Source of the DNA: Steroidobacter sp.
GTDB taxonomy: Bacteria; Pseudomonadota; Gammaproteobacteria; Steroidobacterales; Steroidobacteraceae
Assembly (NCBI GenBank): GCA_025929585.1
Contig: JAICPY010000019.1
Location: forward strand, 1-54,264
Direction of reading: 5' to 3'
DNA: 54,264 nucleotides
Below the pieces are notes generated by a model that did not search any database, had not been told where the DNA came from, and saw only the letters and a program-made list of their open reading frames with translations. Every line of letters starts with the position of its first letter. Positions within the stretch are counted from its first letter, which is position 1. The position numbers and the translations under genes are program-made. This document shows, in pieces, positions 27,851 to 35,597 of the stretch.

Positions 27851-28915
27851 ATGCTTATACCCACTGAGCCAATTGGCAGTATTCCGCGCCCTGCGGGTCT
27901 GATTGAAGCAGTACAGCGGCAGAATCCTCTGGATCCTTCGCTGGATGCGCTCTATGACGACGCTGTAAGAGACACGATCGAGCGTTTCGAGGCGACAGGC
28001 TCCCCGGTCATTACCGATGGCGAGCAACGCAAGTACCACAATTTTTGGACATACAGTGTCGAGGGATCTCACAACACCGCGCCCGATGGCTTTAGGATTC
28101 CCTTCGCAGCCGGTCACATCCGACGCATGCCTCGTTTGGTTTCAGGCCCATTCCACTACGAGCGTTACGCGGATAGCTACCTCGCCATTGCCAAGCGCTA
28201 CACACAATTGCCGCTCAAGCAGGCGGTCATTTCGCCTTCCGCACTCAGCTTGATGTATCCATCGAAAGAGCTGCCTGGCTACACACGCGAGCAGTTCATC
28301 AGCGATCTACTGCACGAGCACCAGACCGAGATTAGAAGCTGCTTCAAGGGCGGCGCTTGCAAAGTGCAGATCGACTTCACCGAAGCACGCTTGGCAGTGA
28401 AGCTCGATCCGAGTGGCGCATTGCTCGCAAGCTTTATCGAGCTCAACAATCTCGCCTTATCGCGATTCTCGGAAACCGACCGGCAGCGTATCGGAGTGCA
28501 CACCTGTCCCGGCGGAGATAAAGACTCCACGCATAGCGCGGATGTCGACTATGCGCAGCTATTGCCGAGCCTGTTCGAGCTGCAAGCAGGCAACTTCTAC
28601 GTGGCGCTTGCGGGCGAGAAAGATAGGCGCCGCGTGCTCGAGATCATTCGCAGCACTCTGAAGCCAAACCAAAGAATCTTCGTGGGCGTGATCTCACCGA
28701 TCGATCCGCACGTGGAATCGGCGCAGGAAGTCTGCGATCGCGTCTTGGAAGCGGCCGAATACATTCCGCCAGAGCAGTTAGGCACCACCGATGACTGCGG
28801 CTTCTCGCCTTTCTGCGATGACACCTCGACCAGTAGAGACGTAGCGTTCGCGAAGATCGCGGCCCGCGTCGAAGGCACTCGACAAGCCAGCCGCATCTTG
28901 GGGCAGGGCCGGTGA
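27851..28915 (+). CDS. Cobalamin-independent methionine synthase family protein (MetE C-terminal-like)
   Basis: A 354-aa protein matching only the catalytic C-terminal barrel of MetE (full MetE is about 750 aa). The zinc ligands seem to be kept: His217 and Cys219 in GVHTCPGGD, Cys316 in DDCGFSP, and probably Glu256 in ALAGEKD. It opens with PIGSIPRP, the usual start of these short proteins. They transfer methyl groups to thiols in some archaea; the bacterial versions are mostly uncharacterised. No strong SD precedes ATG 27851. Its stop overlaps the GTG of the downstream hybrid kinase by 3 bp, so the two are probably translated together. Confidence 0.88.
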   Translation: MLIPTEPIGSIPRPAGLIEAVQRQNPLDPSLDALYDDAVRDTIERFEATGSPVITDGEQRKYHNFWTYSVEGSHNTAPDGFRIPFAAGHIRRMPRLVSGPFHYERYADSYLAIAKRYTQLPLKQAVISPSALSLMYPSKELPGYTREQFISDLLHEHQTEIRSCFKGGACKVQIDFTEARLAVKLDPSGALLASFIELNNLALSRFSETDRQRIGVHTCPGGDKDSTHSADVDYAQLLPSLFELQAGNFYVALAGEKDRRRVLEIIRSTLKPNQRIFVGVISPIDPHVESAQEVCDRVLEAAEYIPPEQLGTTDDCGFSPFCDDTSTSRDVAFAKIAARVEGTRQASRILGQGR

Positions 28916-31374
28916 GCGAGATAGACTCAGAGGACGCAGAGCTGCGAGAAGTTGCTCTGCAAACGGTCCCCAGCATTCTCGCTGCCAGAAAAAAAGCGGA
29001 GCAAGACCTCCTAGAAGCGAAAGCGGCGCTCGAGCGCAAGACAGCCGAGCTAGCAAGCTCTTTGGCGATGATGTCCGCTGCGCTCGATGCGACCGCGGAC
29101 GGTATCTTGGCCACCAATGAGGCAGGCCAGATCACCGGCTTCAACGAACAGTATTTGCGAATGTGGCGTGTGTCGCGCGAGCTCGTGCAAACGCGCAACC
29201 ATCGCGATGTACTGGATACGGTCAGTACACAGTTCGCGGACGCGAAAGCCTTCCGGGCCCGAGTCGAGCAAATCTACGGCAATACTCAAGCCGACAGCTT
29301 CGATGTGCTGTATTTGGCCGACGGACGAGTGTTCGAGCGCTTATCCAAGATCCAATTCGTTGAAGGGAAAAACGTAGGACGCGTTTGGAGCTTTCGAGAC
29401 GTAACGGAATATGCCCGCGCGCAAGAGCAACTGCGCACGCTGAATGAAGATCTTGGTCAACGCGTTGCTGAACGCACTGACGAGCTGCGCAAGAGCGAGC
29501 AACAATTTTTGCAGCTGGTATTAGGCATCAACGACTGCGCGATCTACATGCTGAATACCGAAGGCTACGTGACGTCCTGGAATCCCGGGGCGGAGCGCAT
29601 CAAAGGCTTTACCAGCTCGGAAATCATCGGCACGCACTTTTCGGTTTTCTACACCGCGGAGGACCGCCAAAGAGGCATGCCGCAAACCGCGCTGCAACGA
29701 GCGGCGGCGGAAGGCAAGTTCGAAGCCGAAGCATGGCGAGTGCGCAAGGACGGTTCCCGCTTTTGGGCAAACGTGTTGATCGATCCGATTCGCGATCCTT
29801 ACGGTAAGCTCGTCGGCTTCGCGAAGATCACGCGTGACATGACCGAATGGCGAGCGATGCAAGAGCAGTTGCATCAATCGCAGAAGATGGAAGCCATCGG
29901 CCAACTCACCGGCGGCGTCGCACATGATTTCAACAATCTTCTGACGGTGATACTCGGCAACCTCGAGACCATCGCGCAGCAAGCGTCCTCTCAGGATGGT
30001 CGTCTGCGACGAGCGGTGGATCAAGCTACTCGCGGTGCGCAGCGAGCGGCAACCCTGACGCAACAGCTGCTGGCATTCTCGCGTCGTCAGCCCCTCAATC
30101 CAAAACCAATCGACGTCAATCGACTCATCATCGGCGTGTCGGATCTGATTCGCCGCACGCTTCACGAGAACATCGCGATCGAGACCGTTCTCGGCGCCGG
30201 CGTTTGGCGCATCGAAGTCGATCCGCATCAACTGGAAAGCGCCTTGTTGAATCTCGCCGTGAACGCTCGGGATGCAATGCCTAACGGCGGCAAGCTCACG
30301 ATCGAAACCACGAACGCACATTTGGACGAGCGCTACACGCTACGCTACGCCGAAGTGAGTGTCGGCCAGTACGTGCTGATTTGTGTCAGCGATACCGGGA
30401 CGGGCATGTCCAAGGACGTGCTTACCCGAGCCTTCGATCCATTCTTCACGACCAAACCCATTGGGGAAGGCACGGGACTCGGCTTGAGCCAGGTATATGG
30501 TTTCGTCAAGCAATCCGGTGGCCACGTCAAGCTGTACAGTGAAGCTGGCGAAGGCACCACGGTGAAAATCTACCTGCCTCGCTACATCGGCCGCGACCCC
30601 GATGTGCAAACTGAAGCGGCTGTAGTGATACCGCATGGCGAATCCAGCGAAGTCATCTTAGTCGTCGAAGACGATGACGACGTTCGCAGCTATAGCACCG
30701 AGACCTTACGGGATTTGGGATTTACCGTTCTGGAAGCACCAGACGGTCCTACCGCGTTGCGTCTGATCCCACATCATCCCGAGATCAAGATGCTGTTCAC
30801 CGATGTGGGGCTTCCCGGACTAAATGGTCGGGATTTGGTCGATAAAGCGTTGAAGCTGCGCCCCGGTTTGAAGATCCTCTTCACATCAGGATACGCACGC
30901 AATGCAATCGTTCACCAAGGCAGACTAGATCCCGGCGTCCAACTCCTGACCAAGCCGTTCACTCGGGTGCAACTTGCGGCGCGCGTGCGCGATGTGCTCG
31001 ATGCTCGCGCAGAAGTACCATCGCGCAACAAGATTGCCCTAATCGTGGACGATGAGCCTCTGGTTCGCATGTACCTCGTGCAAACCGTGCAAGAGCTCGG
31101 TCACGAAGTCCTTGAAGCCGGATCATTGAAGGAAGCACACGCCATCATTCAGGCGCGAAACGATATAGGCGTTGCATTCATCGACGTCGGGCTGCCCGAC
31201 GGCAACGGCCTGGAGCTCGCTTCCAAGCTCGCCGATCGCCACCCCGATATGCGCATCATCATCGCGAGCGGTTATGGATACTCGAGCGATGAGGCACTCG
31301 CGCGCCACGGCAACGTGTCTTTCGTCAGCAAACCGTACGATGCGAACGCGATCCGTCAAGTACTGAAGGAATGA
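28912..31374 (+). CDS. Hybrid PAS histidine kinase with two receiver domains
   Basis: An 820-aa soluble hybrid kinase. A short coiled coil (about 25-55) precedes PAS1 (about 55-165), a second coiled coil (165-195) and PAS2 (about 198-315). HisKA has His338 in GGVAHDFNN, followed by an HATPase domain (about 430-565). Two receiver domains follow, the first from about 582 (VVEDDDDV and TDVGLPG) and the second from about 705 (VDDEPLV and IDVGLPDG), each with its phosphoacceptor Asp. No transmembrane segment is present, so it should sense something in the cytoplasm, redox state or a small ligand. The GTG start (28912) overlaps the MetE-core stop. It converges on glgX. No output gene is adjacent. 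Confidence 0.94.
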   Translation: MSEIDSEDAELREVALQTVPSILAARKKAEQDLLEAKAALERKTAELASSLAMMSAALDATADGILATNEAGQITGFNEQYLRMWRVSRELVQTRNHRDVLDTVSTQFADAKAFRARVEQIYGNTQADSFDVLYLADGRVFERLSKIQFVEGKNVGRVWSFRDVTEYARAQEQLRTLNEDLGQRVAERTDELRKSEQQFLQLVLGINDCAIYMLNTEGYVTSWNPGAERIKGFTSSEIIGTHFSVFYTAEDRQRGMPQTALQRAAAEGKFEAEAWRVRKDGSRFWANVLIDPIRDPYGKLVGFAKITRDMTEWRAMQEQLHQSQKMEAIGQLTGGVAHDFNNLLTVILGNLETIAQQASSQDGRLRRAVDQATRGAQRAATLTQQLLAFSRRQPLNPKPIDVNRLIIGVSDLIRRTLHENIAIETVLGAGVWRIEVDPHQLESALLNLAVNARDAMPNGGKLTIETTNAHLDERYTLRYAEVSVGQYVLICVSDTGTGMSKDVLTRAFDPFFTTKPIGEGTGLGLSQVYGFVKQSGGHVKLYSEAGEGTTVKIYLPRYIGRDPDVQTEAAVVIPHGESSEVILVVEDDDDVRSYSTETLRDLGFTVLEAPDGPTALRLIPHHPEIKMLFTDVGLPGLNGRDLVDKALKLRPGLKILFTSGYARNAIVHQGRLDPGVQLLTKPFTRVQLAARVRDVLDARAEVPSRNKIALIVDDEPLVRMYLVQTVQELGHEVLEAGSLKEAHAIIQARNDIGVAFIDVGLPDGNGLELASKLADRHPDMRIIIASGYGYSSDEALARHGNVSFVSKPYDANAIRQVLKE

Positions 31375-31390
31375 GGGGGCAGGGAATGTA

Positions 31391-31530
31391 AGTCCGCAGT
31401 CCGTAGTCCACAGCGAGAACAACGGATAAGAATAGTCCGTAGTCCCCAGTCCCTGATCCCTCGTCCCTAGTCCCTGATCCTTAGTCCCTGTCCCCACCGC
31501 CTTCTAGCTACGGACTGCAGACGACGGACT
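31391..31530. repeat. Mirrored heptamer-word element, containing the glgX stop codon
   Basis: The left arm (31391-31419) is AGTCCGC, AGTCCGT, AGTCCAC, then AGCGAGAA. The right arm (31502-31530), minus strand, is AGTCCGT, CGTCTGC, AGTCCGT, then AGCTAGAA. The 82-bp spacer carries a further array of about eight AGTCCCT/GATCCCT words (31434-31496). The TAG of AGCTAGAA at 31504-31506 is the stop codon of glgX, so the last seven or so glgX codons are repeat sequence. Confidence 0.92.
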
Positions 31531-33720
31531 CACTCTCCTCTCCTCCCCGTCCGCCTTCGTCTTCTTCGCCCGATCCAATGCCGCATCCCCTTCCGCTTCG
31601 AGTCGGAACAACAGCAGCGATCTACCAGTGACGGCATAGGTGTCGCCAGGTTGGAAATTCGCCTTGTCTTTCTCGACGAGACCCGAGGGAAAATTCGTGT
31701 CGATGAGCAGCGACCAACGCGCCTCTTCGCCTTCACCTGGCAAGACGAAGTTCACGACATCGTGATATGCATTGAATACGACGAACATCGTAGCGTCCTG
31801 ACCGCGACGACGAATGCCGGAAATCTGCGCTCGCCCGTCGAGCAGCATGCCGAAGCACAACATCTTGTCATCGCTCCAATGCTCATCCTGCATTTCCGCG
31901 CCTGCGGCATTCACCCACGTGATCTCTTTCAGCTCGATGCGCTCGTTCATCTCACCCGAGAGGAAACGATCGCGTCGCAAAATCGGGTATCTCGAGCGTA
32001 AGTCGGTAAGGCGCTGGACGAATTGCACCAAGCCTTGATGGCGCTCGGCGAAACTCCAGTCGATCCAGCTGACCTCGTTATCTTGGCAGTACGCATTGTT
32101 GTTGCCGTGCTGAGTACGCGCGAACTCATCGCCCGCGAGCAGCATCGGCGTTCCCTGCGAGAGAAGCAGCGTGCCAAGGAAATTGCGCATCTGGCGCTGG
32201 CGCAGCTTTATGATCTCGGCATCCTCGCTCCCACCTTCCGCGCCGCAGTTCCATGAGCGGTTTTCCGAGGTGCCATCGTTGTTGTCCTCGCCATTCGCTT
32301 CGTTGTGGCGCTCGTTGTAGCTCACCAGATCGTTGAGTGTGAAACCGTCGTGAGCAGTGATGAAGTTCACGCTCGCATGTGGGCGGCGGCCATATTTGTC
32401 GAAAATATCCGCAGAACCGTGCAAGCGAGGCGCGACCTGAGCAGCGGCTGCTTCACCTCGCCAGAAATCACGCACGGTATCGCGATATCTATCGTTCCAC
32501 TCCGCCCACCCTGGCGGAAACTCTCCCACTTGATAGCCTCCTGGTCCGCAGTCCCACGGCTCGGCGATCAACTTCACACCTGCGAGCACCGGATCTTGCG
32601 AGCACGCTTTCAGAAAGCCGCTGCGCGCATCGAAGCCGGTCGCTTCGCGCGCGAGAATCGTACCCAGATCGAAACGAAATCCGTCGACGTGCATCTCCTG
32701 CACCCAATAGCGCAAGCTGTCCGTCACCATCTGAATGACGCGAGGATGGCTGAGGTTGAGCGTGTTGCCCGTGCCCGTATCGTTGATGTAATAGCGTTTC
32801 TGATCGGGAATCAGCCGATAATAAGATGCATTGTCGATGCCTTTGTAACAAAGCGTCGCGCCCCGCTCGTTGCCTTCGGCCGTATGGTTGTAGACAACAT
32901 CCAGAATCACCTCGAGTCCCGCCTCGTGAAAACGCGCGACCATTTCCTTGAACTCTTGCGGTCCGCGCCGCGGATCGGCGAAGTACCGCGGATCGGCCGC
33001 GAAGAATGCGATCGAGTTGTAACCCCAATAATTCCTCAAGCCCTTGTCGAGCAGATGGCTATCGTTCAGGAACATGTGGATGGGCAATAGCTCGACTGTC
33101 GTGACGCCGAGCGACTTGACGTACTGCACTACTTGCGCAACCGACAGGCCGGCGAACGTACCTCGGAGCGCTTCCGGCACCGCCGGGTGGAGCTTGGTGT
33201 AACCTCGAACGTGCGTCTCATAGATGATCGTCCGATCCCATGGCACGATCGGCTTGCCGCTTTGCTTCCAATCGAAATCGTTGTCGACGACGACGGATTT
33301 AGGAACGAACGCAGCGCTGTCGCGCTCATCGAAAGTGAGGTCATCACCTTCCGCTCCGATGGTGTAACCGAAGCAAGCCGGATCCCAACGCAATTCGCCG
33401 ATGAATTCGCGCGCATACGGATCGAGTAGCAACTTGTTCGGGTTGAAGCGATGCCCCTGGTCCGGTTCATACGGGCCGTGGACTCGATAGCCATACACAG
33501 TGCCTGGCCCGATGCCGGTCAGGCGACCGTGCCAGATCTCGTCCGTGTACTCAGGCAGCTCGATACGCTCGAGCTCCGTCTCGCCGTTGTCATCGAAGAG
33601 ACAAAGCTCGACTTTCGTCGCATTGGCCGAGAATAATGAGAAGTTGACGCCCTTGCCGTCCCAAGTTGCGCCTCTAGGATGCGGCAGCCCTTCCTCGAGG
33701 CGAATCGTTTTGTCGGCCAC
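31504..33720 (-). CDS. glgX: Glycogen debranching enzyme GlgX
   Basis: A 738-aa GH13 isoamylase-type enzyme that removes alpha-1,6 branches during glycogen breakdown in the cytoplasm. A CBM48-like N-terminal domain (about 8-105) precedes the barrel. Catalytic motifs are present: LDVVYNHTAEG, GFRFDLGT (nucleophile Asp), LIAEPWDCGPGGYQVG (acid Glu) and NFITAHDGFTLNDLVSY. The GTG start at 33720 (MADKTIRLEEG) is preferred; an ATG at 33837 would overlap the divergent DUF4126 start. The tail after about 715 (RAKKTKADGEERR then SSAVRS) is low-complexity, and its end is encoded by a repeat arm. No other glg genes are nearby. Confidence 0.94.
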   Translation of the reverse strand: MADKTIRLEEGLPHPRGATWDGKGVNFSLFSANATKVELCLFDDNGETELERIELPEYTDEIWHGRLTGIGPGTVYGYRVHGPYEPDQGHRFNPNKLLLDPYAREFIGELRWDPACFGYTIGAEGDDLTFDERDSAAFVPKSVVVDNDFDWKQSGKPIVPWDRTIIYETHVRGYTKLHPAVPEALRGTFAGLSVAQVVQYVKSLGVTTVELLPIHMFLNDSHLLDKGLRNYWGYNSIAFFAADPRYFADPRRGPQEFKEMVARFHEAGLEVILDVVYNHTAEGNERGATLCYKGIDNASYYRLIPDQKRYYINDTGTGNTLNLSHPRVIQMVTDSLRYWVQEMHVDGFRFDLGTILAREATGFDARSGFLKACSQDPVLAGVKLIAEPWDCGPGGYQVGEFPPGWAEWNDRYRDTVRDFWRGEAAAAQVAPRLHGSADIFDKYGRRPHASVNFITAHDGFTLNDLVSYNERHNEANGEDNNDGTSENRSWNCGAEGGSEDAEIIKLRQRQMRNFLGTLLLSQGTPMLLAGDEFARTQHGNNNAYCQDNEVSWIDWSFAERHQGLVQFVQRLTDLRSRYPILRRDRFLSGEMNERIELKEITWVNAAGAEMQDEHWSDDKMLCFGMLLDGRAQISGIRRRGQDATMFVVFNAYHDVVNFVLPGEGEEARWSLLIDTNFPSGLVEKDKANFQPGDTYAVTGRSLLLFRLEAEGDAALDRAKKTKADGEERRVSPSSAVRS

Positions 33721-33836
33721 TGTAATTGTTCCCGGGTGAGAGTCCTGCTGAACGTACCGAGTCCTGCATGCGTTCCAGCTTTGGCCGGATTCTGCAGACT
33801 CACGTTTCGCGGTGCCGCGAACATCGGAGCTATGCA

Positions 33837-34412
33837 ATGCCTCTGGAATCCTTAACTAGCGTTGCGCTAGGAATTGGGCTTGCCGCCGCGACCGGATTCC
33901 GGCTGTTTCTGCCGCTGCTATTGGCGGGACTAGCGGCACGTACGGGCTTTATTCCTCTGTCGGACGGATTCTCCTGGTTAGCATCCACACCGGCACTATT
34001 GATGCTTGGGACCGCCGCGGTGTTCGAGACGCTCGCCTACTACATCCCGGGTATCGATCACTTACTCGATCTCGTCGCAGGACCTCTCGCTCTAGCTGCC
34101 GGCGTCATAGCGAGCGCATCGGTTATGACGGACCTCGACCCTGCGTTGATGTGGCCCATCGCCATCATCGCCGGAGGCGGCATCGCTGGCGTGACGAAGG
34201 GGTCTTCCGCTCTGGTTCGAGCGAAAACCGGGCTCGCCACCGCCGGCCTCGGCAATCCGGTCGTAAGCACATTCGAAACGTTCAGTGCGTTTATGCTGTC
34301 GGTGATTGCGATCGCACTGCCGATCGTAGCCGTAATTACGGTGATTGCCTTGCTCGTATGGCTCACGAAGAAGTTTGGCAAGCTTGCGTTCAGCCTACGA
34401 CGAAAGCCGTGA
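33837..34412 (+). CDS. DUF4126 membrane protein
   Basis: A 191-aa integral membrane protein with about five hydrophobic segments. MPLESLTSVALGIGLAAATG opens the domain. The Pro- and Gly-rich loops LPLLLAGLAARTGF and KGSSALVRAKTGL are characteristic of DUF4126, whose function is unknown. GGAG at 33825-33828 is the SD for ATG 33837; the longer frame to 33726 has no support. It diverges from glgX with 116 bp between starts and is followed by ppa on the same strand. The C-terminus is basic (KLAFSLRRKP), so it is probably cytoplasmic. Confidence 0.87.
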   Translation: MPLESLTSVALGIGLAAATGFRLFLPLLLAGLAARTGFIPLSDGFSWLASTPALLMLGTAAVFETLAYYIPGIDHLLDLVAGPLALAAGVIASASVMTDLDPALMWPIAIIAGGGIAGVTKGSSALVRAKTGLATAGLGNPVVSTFETFSAFMLSVIAIALPIVAVITVIALLVWLTKKFGKLAFSLRRKP

Positions 34413-34485
34413 GCGTCTCGTAATGATTAGCAACCCGATATACTGCGCAGGGCGGCTCTTGGCAGTCGCATAGCTGAGGTGTGCG

Positions 34486-35034
34486 ATGCGTCTAGAGAAG
34501 ATTTCCATCGGCCGAAATCCACCCGATGAAGTCAATGTGATCGTCGAGGTACCGGTCGGTGGACCGCCGATCAAGTACGAAATGGACAAGGAATCCGGTG
34601 CGCTATTCGTCGATCGCTTCTTGTATACGGCGATGCGCTACCCGGGAAACTACGGCTTCATCCCTCACACGCTTTCCGAAGACGGCGATCCCTGCGACGT
34701 GCTCGTCGCCAATCAGCGCGGCATCGCACCGGGTGCAGTCATTGCCGTTCGCCCCATTGGCGTGCTCATGATGCAAGACGAAGCCGGCGGCGATGAAAAG
34801 ATTCTGGCAGTGCCCGTGCCGCGATTGACTCGCCGTTACGAGAAAGTCATGAACTACACCGACATGCCCGGCATCACGCTAAAACAGATCGAGCATTTCT
34901 TCGGCCACTACAAAGATCTGGAACCCGACAAATGGGTCAAGATGCTCGGCTGGGGCGATGCGAACAAGGCGAAGGAATTGATCTCGCAATCGATCGCGCG
35001 AGCGAAGGCGGCGAAGGGGCAAGAGGAGAAGTGA
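34486..35034 (+). CDS. ppa: Inorganic pyrophosphatase, family I
   Basis: A 182-aa cytoplasmic enzyme that hydrolyses pyrophosphate to phosphate and drives biosynthetic reactions forward. The family signature DGDPCDVLV carries the metal-binding aspartates, and the substrate-contacting [10 protein letters not shown] and [10 protein letters not shown] segments are present. GAGGTG 7 bp before ATG 34486 fixes the start. It lies 73 bp downstream of DUF4126 on the same strand. The C-terminal tail ([10 protein letters not shown]) is charged and variable. The stop codon lies within the first word of a mirrored repeat arm. Confidence 0.97.
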   Translation: MRLEKISIGRNPPDEVNVIVEVPVGGPPIKYEMDKESGALFVDRFLYTAMRYPGNYGFIPHTLSEDGDPCDVLVANQRGIAPGAVIAVRPIGVLMMQDEAGGDEKILAVPVPRLTRRYEKVMNYTDMPGITLKQIEHFFGHYKDLEPDKWVKMLGWGDANKAKELISQSIARAKAAKGQEEK

Positions 35035-35137
35035 CGGGGTGACGCGTGACGAAGTCAGAACTGAGGCGGACTTTTGGCTCAACATGTCCTCGTCTGTCCT
35101 CGTCCTTGCGGATTTGGCAATCCAGGTGCCATAAAAA

Positions 35138-35259
35138 TCTCGCGGCGGCGCAGCGGGTCAGATTAGGCAAGGATGAAGAGTAATCGCGGGGACGCGGCGT
35201 TCGCGGAGATAAGACGAACAAGATTCAGATCAACTCTGACCCGCTGCGCCGCCGCGAGA
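35138..35259. repeat. 25-bp perfect inverted repeat, 72-bp spacer
   Basis: 35138-35162 and 35235-35259 are exact reverse complements, rich in G and C (core GCGGCGGCGCAGCGGG). The spacer is AT-richer and mostly purine. The total of 122 bp with perfect termini resembles a MITE or an attenuator-like stem. No other copy is in the window. Confidence 0.9.
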
Positions 35260-35503
35260 AACTCCTGCGGAGATTAATCGTGCGCAGTGGCCGAGCTACG
35301 TGCTCTTGTTTGCCTTCCTTATCTTGCCTCTGCGAACTCAGCGTCTCGGCGAGATCATTCTTGTCATGCTCTACTGCGCAACAGAGGTCTTCAACGTGCG
35401 CGATCGCCGTCGAAGTGACTCGTGATTCGCGGGTCGTAAGATAAGCCGCACCCTGCCTCTTCTCCTGCTACCCGCAACCGCCTTCCCCTGTGATTAATGT
35501 GTT

Positions 35504-35537
35504 CGGGGACGTTCCTCGTCTTCGAGGAATGTCCCCG
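35504..35537. repeat. GGGGAC...GTCCCC hairpin
   Basis: A 15-bp stem with one G-T pair and the loop TCTT. It shares GGGGAC, TCCTCG and CGAGGA with the hairpin at 8917-8948. It lies within the nested element upstream of the PQQ dehydrogenase stop. Confidence 0.88.
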
Positions 35538-35597
35538 AGAGACGAAGCGTTCGGACGTCGTGACTTCGTCACCCATAGCATCCGCATTCATTGCGGA

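Larger units (their letters stand above)
35031..35574. repeat. Large nested mirrored element between ppa and the PQQ dehydrogenase
   Basis: The outer left arm (35031-35060) is GTGACGGG, GTGACGC, GTGACGA, then AGTCAGAA, the same plan as the heptamer elements. The possible partner at 35561-35572 is a 12-bp perfect inverse (GTGACGAAGTCA). Inside are a 25-bp perfect inverted repeat (35138-35259), a weaker GTGATTC/GCGGGTC word pair with an inverse ACCCGC (35420-35475) and a GGGGAC hairpin (35504-35537). These occupy most of the 563-bp gap. No gene is seen there. The link between the two outer arms is an inference. Confidence 0.6.

Noticed and set aside
29521-30321. 266-codon frame antisense to the hybrid kinase
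   Set aside because: It lies wholly inside the kinase gene, is opposite a region with full domain matches, and looks like a codon-bias shadow.
33721-33837. Upstream extension of glgX to an ATG at 33837
   Set aside because: The extra 39 residues do not resemble GlgX and overlap the divergent DUF4126 start; GTG 33720 begins the conserved region.
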